Shown: positions 25,070 to 35,255 of the stretch, piece after piece
Layout: the number at the start of each line of letters is the position of its first letter
Numbering within the stretch: the first letter of the stretch is position 1
Assembly (NCBI RefSeq): GCF_007066085.1
Contig: NZ_CP041405.1
Span: forward strand, 992,001 to 1,056,000
DNA from: Paenibacillus thiaminolyticus
Lineage (GTDB): Bacteria; Bacillota; Bacilli; Paenibacillales; Paenibacillaceae
DNA: 64,000 bases
Direction of reading: 5' to 3'
Translations under genes and position numbers: made by a program
The notes under the pieces: generated by a model
What the model was told of the DNA's origin: nothing
Seen by the model: only the letters and a program-made list of their open reading frames with translations
The model's database searches: none

Positions 25070-26563
25070 TCATTCCGGGCGGGATGACAAGTGATTCGCG
25101 AGATACGCATCAACTTCGCGGGCGGCTTCCCGTCCTTCGTGAATGGCCCAGACGACCAGACTCTGTCCGCGCCGCATATCTCCGGCGGCAAATACATTGC
25201 TAAGCTTCGTCCCGTATTTGCCCTTGACCGCCTTCACATTGGTATGGCGATCGGTGTCAAGATCAAGCTGATCGATGAGCATTGCCTCCGGGCCGTCGAA
25301 GCCGACCGCAATGATAACAAGCTGCGCCGGATAGACCCGCTCCGTTCCCGGAATCGGCCGATACGTCTTCCGCCCCTGCTCATCGACGATCCGCTCAATC
25401 TGAACCGTGTGCAGCTCCTTCACGCGCCCTTCCTCGTCGCCCACGAAGCGCGTCGTCATGATGGAAAATTCACGCGGATCGCGTCCGTACAACGCCTTCG
25501 CTTCCTGATGCGCATAATCGAGCGTATACACATTCGGGAACTGCGGCCAAGGATTGGACGCCTCGTCGCGCACGGCCGGAGCCTGCGGACGCGTGCCGAA
25601 TTGCGTGATGCTGCGGCAGCCGTGGCGCAGCGCGGTCGCTACGCAGTCGGTTCCCGTATCGCCGCCGCCGATGACGATGACATCCTTGCCGGCCGCCGAC
25701 ACGTAGCTGCCGTCCTCTAGGCCGGAGTTCAAATAGCTCTTAATTGTCCCGTTCAAATAGTCCATCGCATAGTGAATGCCTTCCAGTTCGCTGCCCTCGA
25801 TGACGAACTCGCGCGGCTTCGTCGCCCCGGTGCACAGCACGACGGCATCATGCTGATCGACTAGCTCGCGGGCCGGAATATCGGTTCCGATCTCGATATT
25901 CGTCACGAAGCGGATCCCTTCCTCGGCGAGCAGCCGCACCCGCCGCTCCACCACTTCCTTGTCGAGCTTCATCGTCGGGATGCCGTACGTAAGCAGACCG
26001 CCGATGCGATCGTCGCGCTCGTAGACCGTGACGGAATGCCCGGCCTGATTGAGCTGATCCGCGCAAGCCAGTCCCGCCGGTCCCGATCCGACGACCGCGA
26101 CCCGCTTGCCTGTCCGGCGTACCGGAGGCTTCGCCGTCACCCAGCCTTCACGGAAGCCGCGTTCGATGATCTCTTCCTCGATCGACTTGATCGTGACCGG
26201 ATCGCCGATGAGACCGACGGTACACGCTCCTTCGCAGGGCGCCGGACACACTCTTCCCGTGAATTCGGGGAAGTTATTCGTGGCATGCAACCGTTCGAGC
26301 GCTTCCTGCCACAGCCCGCGGTACACCAGATGATTCCATTCCGGAATCAGATTGTTCACCGGGCAGCCAGAGGTGCCGGAAGCCAGTTCCATCCCCGTAT
26401 GGCAATAGGGCGTGCCGCAATCCATACAGCGGGATGCCTGGGTCCGCATCTCCTCTTCGGTCAGGTGAAGATGGAATTCCTTCCAATCCAGCACCCGTTC
26501 AGCCGGGTCCCGTTCGGCTTGTATTTGTCGAGAATATTCCATAAATCCGGTCGGCGTTGACAT
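25070..26563 (-). CDS. gltD: Glutamate synthase (NADPH) small subunit
   Basis: 497 aa from ATG 26563 (GGAGGAGTCAGC directly upstream; the open frame runs 16 codons further). The N-terminal domain has the four-cysteine [4Fe-4S] sets in SRCMDCGTPYCH and CPVNNLIPEWN plus CPAPCEGACTVGL. Then an FAD-binding fold (VAVVGSGPAGLACADQLN) and a NADPH-binding fold (DVIVIGGGDTGTDCVATALRHG). GltD supplies electrons from NADPH to the large subunit GltB for making glutamate from glutamine and 2-oxoglutarate. The large subunit gene is not adjacent in this window. A GltD-like subunit of another enzyme cannot be excluded, but size and motifs fit GltD well. Confidence 0.9.
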   Translation of the reverse strand: MSTPTGFMEYSRQIQAERDPAERVLDWKEFHLHLTEEEMRTQASRCMDCGTPYCHTGMELASGTSGCPVNNLIPEWNHLVYRGLWQEALERLHATNNFPEFTGRVCPAPCEGACTVGLIGDPVTIKSIEEEIIERGFREGWVTAKPPVRRTGKRVAVVGSGPAGLACADQLNQAGHSVTVYERDDRIGGLLTYGIPTMKLDKEVVERRVRLLAEEGIRFVTNIEIGTDIPARELVDQHDAVVLCTGATKPREFVIEGSELEGIHYAMDYLNGTIKSYLNSGLEDGSYVSAAGKDVIVIGGGDTGTDCVATALRHGCRSITQFGTRPQAPAVRDEASNPWPQFPNVYTLDYAHQEAKALYGRDPREFSIMTTRFVGDEEGRVKELHTVQIERIVDEQGRKTYRPIPGTERVYPAQLVIIAVGFDGPEAMLIDQLDLDTDRHTNVKAVKGKYGTKLSNVFAAGDMRRGQSLVVWAIHEGREAAREVDAYLANHLSSRPE

Positions 26564-26775
26564 GCTGACTCCTCCATCCGTTCGCGTAGCAATCACGAAG
26601 CCTGTTCGCAATTGTGCCGATTGATGACATGTCCGGACATCGGACGTTCCGGCATGTGTGTGCCAATGATCGTACCTTAAACGATGTCCCGGAACATATG
26701 GAGTCTATCACGAATGATTTGCATTTCAATACATATGGAAATGGCTCACTGCCCGTGCGCGGGGCTGGCCTCCCG

Positions 26776-27264
26776 TCACGATTCCTTCCGGACATAGGTC
26801 TGGAAGCGGTGCGGATACCGGTTCTTCTCGTCGACCGGTCCGTCGGCTTCCCCCGCCAGCTCCCAAGCCGACTCGTCATACGGCGGAAAATACTCGTCGC
26901 CCTCGAATTCAGCCTCAATCCGCGTCAGCAGCAGCTTGTCCGCATAAGGAAGGAACTCGCGGTAAATCTGGGCGCCGCCCATCACCATAATTTCTTCATC
27001 CGCCGCCAGCGGCAGCACGGACTCGATGTGATGCATTACCTCCGCATCGGGCACCGTCCAGTCCGGGTTGCGGGTCAGCACAATATTGCGCCGGTTCGGC
27101 AGCGCCTTCCCCAGCGATTCATACGTCTTGCGCCCCATGACAACCGTCTTCCCCTGCGTCATCGCCTTGAAATAAGCCATATCGCTCGGCAGCCGCCAGG
27201 GCATTCCGTTGTCCTTGCCAATGAGACGGTGCTTGTCCATCGCCCAAATCATCGTTATCGGCAT
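26776..27264 (-). CDS. folA: Dihydrofolate reductase
   Basis: 162 aa, the usual length. Signature MIWAMDKHRLIGKDNGMPWRLPSDMAYFK includes the Met-Pro-Trp segment and the catalytic Asp in PSDM; the NADPH-binding parts are TVVMGRKTYESLG and IMVMGGAQIYREFL. It regenerates tetrahydrofolate consumed by thymidylate synthase. AAAGGAGG precedes ATG 27264. Located 103 bp downstream of thyA on the same strand, a classic functional pair. Confidence 0.95.
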   Translation of the reverse strand: MPITMIWAMDKHRLIGKDNGMPWRLPSDMAYFKAMTQGKTVVMGRKTYESLGKALPNRRNIVLTRNPDWTVPDAEVMHHIESVLPLAADEEIMVMGGAQIYREFLPYADKLLLTRIEAEFEGDEYFPPYDESAWELAGEADGPVDEKNRYPHRFQTYVRKES

Positions 27265-27367
27265 AGAGGTGCGCCTCCTTTCTCTCTAGTATTCAATAAT
27301 AAATTGTAAACGGCTATCTCTAAGCCTACCGTCTATGTTAGCCATCCCTGACATGCAAGCAGGACAC

Positions 27368-28162
27368 TTAGACAGCAACCGGCGCCTTAATCGTCGGATG
27401 ATGCTGATAATCTACAAATTCGAAATCGTCGAACCGGTAATCAAAAATGGAGTCCGGCTTGCGCTTGATGACGAGCCTCGGAAGCGGAAGCGGCTCGCGC
27501 TCCAACTGGGTCTTCACCTGCTCCATATGGTTCGAATAAATATGAACGTCGCCGCCGCTCCAGATGAATTCTCCGACCTCCAGGCCGCATTGCTGGGCCA
27601 CCATATGAGTGAGCAGCGAATAGCTGGCGATATTAAACGGCAGTCCCAGGAATGTATCGACCGATCGCATGTTGAGCAGACAGCTCAGCTTGCCGCCGGC
27701 GACATAAAATTGGAATGAATAATGGCATGGCGGCAGCTTCATCTGATCGACCTCGCCGACATTCCAGGCGGAGACGAGCAATCGGCGCGAATCCGGGTTT
27801 GTCTTAATCTGCTCGATCACATTCGCAATCTGGTCGATCACGCGTCCGTCCTTAGTCTCCCAGGCACGCCACTGCGATCCGTACACCGGTCCCAGGTCGC
27901 CATTCTCATCCGCCCATTCGTCCCAGATGCGGACGCCGTTTTCCTTTAAATAACGAATATTGGTATCCCCGCTCAAAAACCAGAGCAGCTCATGTACGAT
28001 GGATTTCAGGTGCAGCCGCTTCGTCGTGACAAGCGGAAAGCCTTCAGCCAGATCGAAGTGAAGCTGACGTCCGAACACGGACAAGGTGCCTGTTCCAGTC
28101 CGGTCCTCCTTCTTCACTCCGTGCTCCAAAATATCCTGTAACAACGCCAAATATGACTTCAT
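27368..28162 (-). CDS. thyA: Thymidylate synthase
   Basis: 264 aa from ATG 28162, the same length as E. coli ThyA; 20 extra codons upstream are open but lack the family N-terminus. Catalytic Cys is in [15 protein letters not shown], and the N-terminal [26 protein letters not shown] is canonical. It converts dUMP and methylene-tetrahydrofolate to dTMP and dihydrofolate, with the latter recycled by the dihydrofolate reductase encoded next to it. Divergent from the nnr gene. Confidence 0.96.
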   Translation of the reverse strand: MKSYLALLQDILEHGVKKEDRTGTGTLSVFGRQLHFDLAEGFPLVTTKRLHLKSIVHELLWFLSGDTNIRYLKENGVRIWDEWADENGDLGPVYGSQWRAWETKDGRVIDQIANVIEQIKTNPDSRRLLVSAWNVGEVDQMKLPPCHYSFQFYVAGGKLSCLLNMRSVDTFLGLPFNIASYSLLTHMVAQQCGLEVGEFIWSGGDVHIYSNHMEQVKTQLEREPLPLPRLVIKRKPDSIFDYRFDDFEFVDYQHHPTIKAPVAV

Positions 28163-28330
28163 TTCAACCACTCTCTTTCTACCGTACTGATGTGTATCTT
28201 TCATAGTGTACCATCCTCTCATATCGCGGGCAATCCGTTCACGAACTCAAGCCTCGCATTAATAGATGATCAAGATCGTGAAAACAAAAGGATAATGGAG
28301 ATATGGGAGACAATGAAAACGACGCTGAAA

Positions 28331-28339
28331 TGATATAAT
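28331..28339 (+). promoter_or_regulatory. Extended -10 promoter element of nnr
   Basis: TGATATAAT, an extended -10 box (TG-N-TATAAT), 42 bp upstream of the nnr start. No convincing -35 box is seen, which is usual for extended -10 promoters. Confidence 0.4.
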
Positions 28340-28380
28340 GGAAGAAAATGCATTCGAAGGAAAGAGAGAAGGTGAGGTTC

Positions 28381-29922
28381 ATGTATATCGTAACTTCTGC
28401 AGAAATGCGCACTCTCGATGAGTACGCCATTCATACCATCGGCATTCCCGCAGCGGTGCTTATGGAAAACGCGGGCAGAGCCGTTGCGGAGGAGATTGCC
28501 AAGTTATTGTCCGAGCTGGGAGATCTGGAAGCGAGCAAGCCGTGGCTTATCCTTATCGGCAAAGGCAACAACGGCGGCGACGGCATGGTCGCCGCGCGGC
28601 ATCTGCGGGAACTGGGCGTGGAAGCCGAGATGCTGTATGCGGCGGATCCGGCGAAGCTGACATCCGACGCCGCGATCCAGCGGGATATTGCCGCCAGGAT
28701 GGGCATCGCCGCTTCTGTCTATGGGACGGACAGCATCCGGTGGGAGCGGTATGCGGGGATAGTCGATGCGCTCCTTGGCACGGGAACGGCGGGAGCTCCG
28801 CGCGAGCCGTACGCCTCGCTAATCCGGGAAGCGAATGCCAGCGGACTGCCGATGGTCGCCATCGATATTCCGAGCGGCTTGGATGCGGATACAGGGGAAG
28901 TGAATGTTCCTTGCATTGACGCGGATTTGACCGTGGCCCTCGCCTTTCTCAAGCGCGGGCTGACGCAATATCCGGGTGCGGAACGGGCAGGTCGCGTCGT
29001 CGTCCGTTCTATCGGCATCCCGGCGGAGCTTGCGGACAGGGAGGGCATTCGGACCTTGTGGACGAATGAGGAGCTGTTCCTGCGGCGCTTCGGGCTGAGG
29101 CTGCCGCTGGCGCGCAAGGCGGATACGCATAAGGGCATCTACGGCCATGTGCTGGTCGCGGCCGGTACCCGCCAATATAGCGGCGCCGGGCTGCTGGCTG
29201 CCGCCGCGGCGATCCGCTCCGGGGCCGGACTCGTGAGCTGGGCGCTGCCGGAGCGGATGCTGGACCCGATGATCGGGCGACTCCCGGAAGTCATGCTGCA
29301 CGGCATGCCCGACGACGAACGCGGCGACTGGGCGGCTGTACCGCCCGAGGCGGTGCTGCGGCTGGCCGCCGGCAAGACGGCGCTGGCCATCGGCCCGGGA
29401 ATGGGCCGCTTCGCCGGCGACGCCGCATGGCTGCGCGCGATCTGGACGGGCGCGCCATGCCCGCTCGTCGTCGATGCGGATGCGCTCAACATGATCGCGG
29501 ATGCGGGCGGCCTCGGAGCATGGCCGCAGCGTGACGGCGCTGCGATCCTCACGCCGCATCCGGGCGAGATGGCGCGCCTGACGGGCCTCACCGCGCGCGA
29601 AGTGCAGCGCGACCGCATCGGCCTGGCGCGCCGCTATGCCGTGCAGCACGGCGTGACGCTCGTGCTGAAGGGCGCCCGCACCGTAACCGCCACCCCCGCC
29701 GGGGACGTGTACGTGAACCCGTCCGGCAACCCGGGGATGGCTACGGGAGGTGCGGGCGACGCGCTGGCAGGCCTGATCGCAGGCCTGCTCGCGCAAGACT
29801 TCGACGCCGGCCTCGCCGCGGCCCTGGGCGTCTATCTTCACGGCCTTGCCGGCGACCGCGCCGCCGCAAGCCGACCCTCCCCCGGCTCGATGATCGCCGG
29901 GGATATCATCAATTGCCTGTAG
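28381..29922 (+). CDS. nnr: Bifunctional NAD(P)H-hydrate epimerase / ADP-dependent hydrate dehydratase
   Basis: 513 aa fusion from ATG 28381 (GGTGAGG upstream; an in-frame ATG 11 codons earlier is less likely). N-terminal YjeF_N epimerase domain (about 1-215) with KGNNGGDGMVAARHL and IDIPSGLDADTGEV. The C-terminal carbohydrate-kinase-like dehydratase (about 225-513) shows HKGIYGHVLVAAGT, AIGPGMG, ILTPHPGEMARL and the nucleotide-binding GNPGMATGGAGDALAG. The enzyme repairs hydrated NADH and NADPH. Base composition becomes markedly more GC-rich in the second half. The stop overlaps that of hutI on the opposite strand by 14 bp. Confidence 0.94.
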   Translation: MYIVTSAEMRTLDEYAIHTIGIPAAVLMENAGRAVAEEIAKLLSELGDLEASKPWLILIGKGNNGGDGMVAARHLRELGVEAEMLYAADPAKLTSDAAIQRDIAARMGIAASVYGTDSIRWERYAGIVDALLGTGTAGAPREPYASLIREANASGLPMVAIDIPSGLDADTGEVNVPCIDADLTVALAFLKRGLTQYPGAERAGRVVVRSIGIPAELADREGIRTLWTNEELFLRRFGLRLPLARKADTHKGIYGHVLVAAGTRQYSGAGLLAAAAAIRSGAGLVSWALPERMLDPMIGRLPEVMLHGMPDDERGDWAAVPPEAVLRLAAGKTALAIGPGMGRFAGDAAWLRAIWTGAPCPLVVDADALNMIADAGGLGAWPQRDGAAILTPHPGEMARLTGLTAREVQRDRIGLARRYAVQHGVTLVLKGARTVTATPAGDVYVNPSGNPGMATGGAGDALAGLIAGLLAQDFDAGLAAALGVYLHGLAGDRAAASRPSPGSMIAGDIINCL

Positions 29923-31183
29923 ACACGACCACGTTCCCGCGCTTGAATACAGTATGAACATGATTGATTCCGAAATGATACGGCAAGTAGGCCAGGTTAG
30001 CCGCCTTGAAAATAACGAGGTCCGCCTGCTTGCCGGCTTCCAGGCTCCCTACGGTATCCGCTCTCCCGATGGCATGAGCCGCATTGATGGTCACGGCCGT
30101 CAATACTTCCTCAGGGGTCATGCCCAAGTTCAGACAGCCCAAGGTCATGACAAGCTGGAGCGCTTCCGTAGGCGAGCTTCCCGGATTATAGTCCGTGGAC
30201 AGGGCTACCGCGAGCCCCATCTCGATCATGGTCCGCGCCCGGGCGTGATGTGTCAGCCGCAGATTGAAGGAAGTGGCAGGGAGACAGACGGCCACGACGC
30301 CGGCCTGCCGCATCGCCTCCAAGCCTTCATCCGAAGCCGCAATCAGATGCTCGGCCGAAATGCAGCCCAGCTTGCCTGCCAATTGAGCTCCTCCGATCGG
30401 CTCGATTTCATCCGCATGAATTTTGAGGCCGAAGCCCAATTCCTTGGCGGCAAGCAGGATTTGCTCCGATTCGTCCACAGAAAAAACGCCGTGCTCGCAG
30501 AACACATCGCAAAATTCGGCCAGCCCTTGCCGCTTCACCTCCGGCAGCATCTGCTCGATGACCAGCCGCACAAATTCTCCGGATCGGCCTTTATATTCTT
30601 CCGGCACGACATGGGCTCCCATAAACGTAGATACTAAATCAACGGGATGCTCCCGGTTCAACCGGTGAGTGACCCGAAGCTGCTTCAGTTCGTCCTCCAG
30701 CGTCAGCCCGTAGCCGCTCTTCGCCTCCGCCGTCGTCACGCCGAAGGAGAGCATTATATCCAGGCTCGCTTTCGCCTTCGCATACAGTTCCTCTTCCGTT
30801 GCCTGACGCGTGGCTCGAACGGTGCTCAGAATCCCGCCGCCCTGAGCTAATATTTCCAAATAGGACATGCCCTTCAGCTTCAATGCCAGCTCATGCTCGC
30901 GCGAGCCGCCGTGAACGAGGTGGGTGTGCGGATCGATAAGCCCCGGCGTAACCAGCAAGCCCTGGGCATCATGCTTGCGCTCTATTGCCAATCCGCTGAT
31001 GTCCGCCATCACTTCGTCTTCCGGTCCCGCCGCCACGATGAGTCCGTCCCGGATCGCTACAGCTCCCTTGCGCACGGCCCCCACCTCTGACATTTCACGG
31101 CCTGTGCGCGGCCCCCGCCTCCCTTGCATCGTGATAAGCGTTCCAATGTTATGGATCAACAGATCAATTCGATTATGTTCCAT
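29909..31183 (-). CDS. hutI: Imidazolonepropionase
   Basis: 424 aa amidohydrolase that opens the imidazolone ring in step three of histidine breakdown. The metal site is visible in PGLIDPHTHLVHGG, further ligands in KIHADEIEPIGGA and the aspartate in ALSTDYNPGSSP. GAGAGGGGG precedes ATG 31183. Last hut gene in the window-encoded operon; the terminal genes for formiminoglutamate breakdown (hutG or hutF) and a histidine permease are not seen here. Confidence 0.95.
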   Translation of the reverse strand: MEHNRIDLLIHNIGTLITMQGRRGPRTGREMSEVGAVRKGAVAIRDGLIVAAGPEDEVMADISGLAIERKHDAQGLLVTPGLIDPHTHLVHGGSREHELALKLKGMSYLEILAQGGGILSTVRATRQATEEELYAKAKASLDIMLSFGVTTAEAKSGYGLTLEDELKQLRVTHRLNREHPVDLVSTFMGAHVVPEEYKGRSGEFVRLVIEQMLPEVKRQGLAEFCDVFCEHGVFSVDESEQILLAAKELGFGLKIHADEIEPIGGAQLAGKLGCISAEHLIAASDEGLEAMRQAGVVAVCLPATSFNLRLTHHARARTMIEMGLAVALSTDYNPGSSPTEALQLVMTLGCLNLGMTPEEVLTAVTINAAHAIGRADTVGSLEAGKQADLVIFKAANLAYLPYHFGINHVHTVFKRGNVVVSTGN

Positions 31184-31202
31184 CAGGCTCCCCCTCTCGA
31201 AG

Positions 31203-31228
31203 GCAGCAAGCCCGGCCGGGCTTGCTGC
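31203..31228 (-). repeat. Perfect 26-bp palindrome between hutU and hutI
   Basis: GCAGCAAGCCCGG (31203-31215) is followed directly by its reverse complement (31216-31228). No T tract, so it is more likely an mRNA hairpin that stabilises or separates the two cistrons than a terminator. Confidence 0.6.
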
Positions 31229-31237
31229 GCATCATTG

Positions 31238-32902
31238 TTATATGCCAAGCATCGGTACGCGAACTCCGCAATTCTTCGCCGTCTTAATCGCAAGTTCATA
31301 ACCGGCGTCGGCATGACGGATAATGCCCATGCCCGGGTCTGTATTCAAGACGCGGGACAGCTTCTCGTCCGCTTCTGCTGAACCATCTGCGACGACGACC
31401 ATGCCCGCATGCAGGGAGTACCCCATGCCTACGCCGCCGCCGTGGTGGACAGATACCCAGCTCGCGCCGGAAGCCGTATTCACCAGCGCGTTCAATATCG
31501 CCCAGTCGGCGACCACATCGCTGCCGTCCTTCATGGACTCCGTCTCCCGGTTAGGCGATGCGACGGATCCGCAGTCCAGATGATCACGGCCAATGACGAT
31601 TGGGGCAGAAATATCTCCATTGCGCACCATCTCGTTGATAGCCAAGCCCATCTTGGCCCGTTCCCCATAGCCCAACCAGCAAATACGCGCAGGCAGGCCC
31701 TGGAACGCGACCTTCTCCCTGGCCATCTTGATCCAGTTGCACAGATGGGTGTTTTGCGGGAACAGCTTCAATACAAGCTCATCCGTCTTATAAATATCAT
31801 CCGGATTGCCGGATAGCGCCGCCCAGCGGAACGGCCCCTTCCCCTCGCAGAAGAGCGGGCGAATATAAGCCGGAACGAAGCCAGGGAATTGAAATGCTTC
31901 GGTTACCCCTTCATCGAAGGCCACTTGGCGGATATTATTGCCGTAATCGAATACAATCGCGCCCAAGTTCTGAAGATCGAGCATCGCCTGGACATGGGCG
32001 GCCATCGATTTTTTGGACAGCTTCACATATTGCGCCGGATCGGCCGCACGCAGTTCGGCAGCCGCTTCCAGTGAATAGCCTGCCGGTACATAGCCGTTAA
32101 GCGGATCATGGGCCGACGTCTGATCCGTGACGAAATCGGGTCTGATCCCCCGCCGCACCATTTCTGGGAACACCTCCGCCGCATTGCCCGCCAGGCCGAT
32201 CGAGAGCGCTCTTCCCTCCGCCTGCGCATCACTCGCCAGCTTCAACGCTTCATCGAGATCGTGAACCATAATATCGCAGTATTTCGTATCGATTCTGCGC
32301 TGGATCCGGGACGGATCGACCTCCACTCCAATCATGACGCCGTCGTTCATCGTGACGGCGAGCGGCTGGGCTCCTCCCATGCCGCCGAGGCCCGCCGTTA
32401 ACGTCAGCGTTCCTCTAAGGGTGCCTCCATTATGCTGGCGGGCCGCCTCGGCGAAGGTCTCATACGTTCCTTGCAAAATGCCCTGCGTCCCAATATAAAT
32501 CCAGCTTCCGGCCGTCATTTGCCCGTACATCATCAGTCCCTGCTTATCAAGCTCGTGGAATGTGTCCCAATTGGCATAGGCAGGCACGATAACCGAATTG
32601 GAGATGAGGACCCGCGGCGCGTGCGTGTGCGTCCGGAACACGCCGACCGGCTTGCCGGATTGCACAAGCAGCGTTTCATCCGCTTCCAGGTTCGTGAGAC
32701 ATTCCACGATTTTGTCGAAGCATTCCCAGTTGCGCGCCGCCTTGCCGATGCCGCCATATACGACCAGATCTTCCGGACGCTCGGCCACATCGGGATCCAG
32801 ATTATTCATAAGCATCCGCAGGACCGCCTCCTGCTGCCAGCCTTTCGCAGTCAATTCCGTTCCATGTGCCGCCCTGATGATACGTTTGGTAGGTTGCTTC
32901 AC
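31238..32902 (-). CDS. hutU: Urocanate hydratase
   Basis: 554 aa from GTG 32902, where AAAGGAG lies 9 nt upstream and the length then equals known urocanases; the frame is open 14 codons further. Tight NAD+ binding uses the glycine-rich [13 protein letters not shown]; the C-terminal third has the conserved [13 protein letters not shown] and the family block [19 protein letters not shown]. It converts urocanate to imidazolone propionate. Third gene of hutH-hutP-hutU-hutI. Confidence 0.96.
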   Translation of the reverse strand: MKQPTKRIIRAAHGTELTAKGWQQEAVLRMLMNNLDPDVAERPEDLVVYGGIGKAARNWECFDKIVECLTNLEADETLLVQSGKPVGVFRTHTHAPRVLISNSVIVPAYANWDTFHELDKQGLMMYGQMTAGSWIYIGTQGILQGTYETFAEAARQHNGGTLRGTLTLTAGLGGMGGAQPLAVTMNDGVMIGVEVDPSRIQRRIDTKYCDIMVHDLDEALKLASDAQAEGRALSIGLAGNAAEVFPEMVRRGIRPDFVTDQTSAHDPLNGYVPAGYSLEAAAELRAADPAQYVKLSKKSMAAHVQAMLDLQNLGAIVFDYGNNIRQVAFDEGVTEAFQFPGFVPAYIRPLFCEGKGPFRWAALSGNPDDIYKTDELVLKLFPQNTHLCNWIKMAREKVAFQGLPARICWLGYGERAKMGLAINEMVRNGDISAPIVIGRDHLDCGSVASPNRETESMKDGSDVVADWAILNALVNTASGASWVSVHHGGGVGMGYSLHAGMVVVADGSAEADEKLSRVLNTDPGMGIIRHADAGYELAIKTAKNCGVRVPMLGI

Positions 32903-33054
32903 AAATAGCCACTCCTTTGTGATAGATTCGACAAACAATATCAAAGCCCGCTTTCCACCTCTTCAAAACATCTCTAAAGAAGGGCGTCTGACACTAGCCC
33001 AGCTTGCGCGCATAGCAGCATGACATGAAGGAGTATCGCAAGATGACGCTGCAT

Positions 33055-33531
33055 TTAAATATGGTTGTACCCGAACCCGAGCACATCGTGCTCGAATCCT
33101 TTTTTGGGGGCGCCAATCGTGCCGTATACGCAGACGCTTAACCATTCCTCGGAATATCCCGATATTTCGACTCTCCCTCTCGTGATGCAGAACGTTAACC
33201 CTACGGTCCGCAAAATATCTCCGAATTGGACCGTCCCTCTTCCAATCCCCTGCAGCGCTTCGATGATGGCATGGTATAAAGAATGAACTTCCCGATAAGA
33301 GTTCGGATCAATCACCTTGTTCGCTTTGGCGCTCGTTTCAATCGCCGTCACGACTTTGACCAATTCCATCGCGCCGACCTTGCCGATCGTATACCGGTAT
33401 CCCCTTTTTCTCATCTCCTCCTCAATTTCCGCGCCCGCTTCTTCGTTATGGAGCATGACCAAAAGCGAAGTCAGCTTGCCCATCGTATAATTGCCGCAGT
33501 CGAACCGATTTCCTTCATTCCGGTTACTCAT
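33055..33531 (-). CDS. hutP: Hut operon positive regulatory protein HutP
   Basis: 158 aa from ATG 33531 (GGGAGG 6 nt upstream); the open frame reaches further into the hutH region without a site. HutP is an L-histidine- and Mg2+-activated RNA-binding protein that prevents termination in the hut leader. Conserved segments: GKLTSLLVMLHNEEAGAEIEEEM, YTIGKVGAMELVKVVTAIETSAK, then HSLYHAIIEALQGIGRG with the two histidines expected to bind the metal, and VYGTIGAPKKGFEHDVLGFGYNHI. In Bacillus subtilis hutP is the first gene, before the terminator. Here it is second, behind hutH and behind the leader terminator, so its own synthesis depends on antitermination. Confidence 0.93.
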   Translation of the reverse strand: MSNRNEGNRFDCGNYTMGKLTSLLVMLHNEEAGAEIEEEMRKRGYRYTIGKVGAMELVKVVTAIETSAKANKVIDPNSYREVHSLYHAIIEALQGIGRGTVQFGDILRTVGLTFCITRGRVEISGYSEEWLSVCVYGTIGAPKKGFEHDVLGFGYNHI

Positions 33532-33657
33532 TGCCAACCTCCCTTCTTGCACAGCAATCCCATGTCTTTGAAAAAGTGATATACAGCCAGGGATACAGCA
33601 AAGTGGAGCCAAAGCGAGACAGAAAGCAGCGCTGTATAGCCTTGACACCATGTCCAT

Positions 33658-35211
33658 CTACCGAAGCTTGATTACATCCCCAATGCTCGCGGCGGCATCA
33701 GTCTGCCTCATCCACTCCGCCACCTTGTGAAAATCATCCGCAAGCACGCGATCCTTCTCCACGGCCGGGACAAGCGTGCGGCATTGGTCATAGAGCCATT
33801 TCGTCCCCAGCCCAAGCAGCCGCGGGTCGCGGAAATCAGCCGCTTGCGCCCCGCACAGCAGCTCAATGGCGAGCACTGCGTAAGCGTTCTCAATGATCTG
33901 CTTCGCTTTGCGCGCGGCGATGGTTCCCATGCTGACGTGATCCTCTTGGTTGCCCGAGGACGGAATGGAATCGACACTGGCGGGATGAGCCAGCGCCTTA
34001 TTCTCGGACACGACGGACGCCGCTGCGTACTGCGCGATCATGAAGCCAGATTCAAGCCCCCCATTACTCGTCAGAAAAGCCGGAAGCTGCTCATTCAAAT
34101 GAGGATTGACGAGCCTTTCGATTCGCCGTTCGGCAATGTTGGCCAGCTCCGCTGCGCTGACGGACAGATGGTCCATTGCCAGTGCAACCGGCTGCCCATG
34201 GAAATTCCCGCCCGAGATCACTCGCCCCTCATCCACAAAAATTAGAGGATTATCGGTCGCCGAATTGATTTCAATTTCCAGCTTGCCGGCAATATAGGCC
34301 AGCGCATCCCGGCTTGCCCCATGGACCTGCGGCGCGCAGCGCAAGGAATAGGCATCCTGCACCCTCCGCTCCCCTTGACTCGTCATTAACTTGCTTCCAG
34401 AGGTTAGCCGGATTACATTTTCGGCGGATTGGCGCTGTCCTTGATGCGGGCGAATGAGGTGGGTCAACGGATCGAAGGCGTCCCGGACGGCGAACAGCGC
34501 TTCACAAGTCAATGCAAGCGTGCAATCGGCCCAGTTCGCCAGATTCATGGCATCGTAACAGGCCAACGCGCCTACGGCCGTCATCGCCTGCGTCCCGTTG
34601 ATAAGGGCTAATCCCTCTTTCGCCTCCAGCGTGACGGGAACGAGACCGGCAAGCTGCATCGCCTGGCCGCCCGGCATTCGTGTGCCCTGATAATAAGCTT
34701 CTCCCTCGCCGACCAGCACGAGCGCCAAATGGGACAACGGCGCCAAATCGCCGCTTGCGCCGAGCGAGCCTTTTTCCGGGATGACCGGTGTTACCCCGTG
34801 ATTCAGCATGCCGACCATCAATTGCACCACTTCCGGACGGATGCCGGAGTAGCCAAGCGCAAGCGCATTGACACGCAGCAGCATAATCGCTCGCGCGATC
34901 TCGATCGAGAACGGGGCGCCGATTCCGCACGCATGGCTTCGAATGAGATTCAACTGCAGCGCTTTGACATCTTCGCCGGAAATATACGTATCGCAAAACT
35001 TCCCGAAGCCGGTTGTCAAGCCGTACACCACTTTTTTCTCGCGAAGCAATGTTTCAACATAAGCCCTGCTCTTCTCCATGCTGCGGATGCTCTCTTCGCA
35101 CAGCTCCACCTTCGCATCGAAGCGGGCAACCTGAACGACCTGCCTAATCGTTAATGCCCCGCCGCCCACATACACGGCGTGATGATCTTCCTTATGATCC
35201 ATTACCTGCAT
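33658..35211 (-). CDS. hutH: Histidine ammonia-lyase
   Basis: 517 aa. The Ala-Ser-Gly triad that cyclises to the MIO cofactor is at 152-154 in GSLGASGDLAPLSHLAL; VVYGLTTGFGKF near residue 62 and GNFHGQPVALAMDHL are further family blocks. It removes ammonia from histidine to give urocanate, the first step of the pathway. Start at ATG 35211 with AGGTG upstream (an ATG three codons on is possible). First gene of the hut operon, preceded by a 226-nt leader with a terminator and HutP-type binding motifs. Confidence 0.96.
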   Translation of the reverse strand: MQVMDHKEDHHAVYVGGGALTIRQVVQVARFDAKVELCEESIRSMEKSRAYVETLLREKKVVYGLTTGFGKFCDTYISGEDVKALQLNLIRSHACGIGAPFSIEIARAIMLLRVNALALGYSGIRPEVVQLMVGMLNHGVTPVIPEKGSLGASGDLAPLSHLALVLVGEGEAYYQGTRMPGGQAMQLAGLVPVTLEAKEGLALINGTQAMTAVGALACYDAMNLANWADCTLALTCEALFAVRDAFDPLTHLIRPHQGQRQSAENVIRLTSGSKLMTSQGERRVQDAYSLRCAPQVHGASRDALAYIAGKLEIEINSATDNPLIFVDEGRVISGGNFHGQPVALAMDHLSVSAAELANIAERRIERLVNPHLNEQLPAFLTSNGGLESGFMIAQYAAASVVSENKALAHPASVDSIPSSGNQEDHVSMGTIAARKAKQIIENAYAVLAIELLCGAQAADFRDPRLLGLGTKWLYDQCRTLVPAVEKDRVLADDFHKVAEWMRQTDAAASIGDVIKLR

Positions 35212-35255
35212 ATCCGCACCTGCTTTACTATAAATAGTAGTTTCGGTAACGGCTT

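Noticed and set aside
28819..29961. 380-codon minus-strand frame opposite nnr
   Set aside because: Shadow created by the GC-rich third codon positions of nnr.
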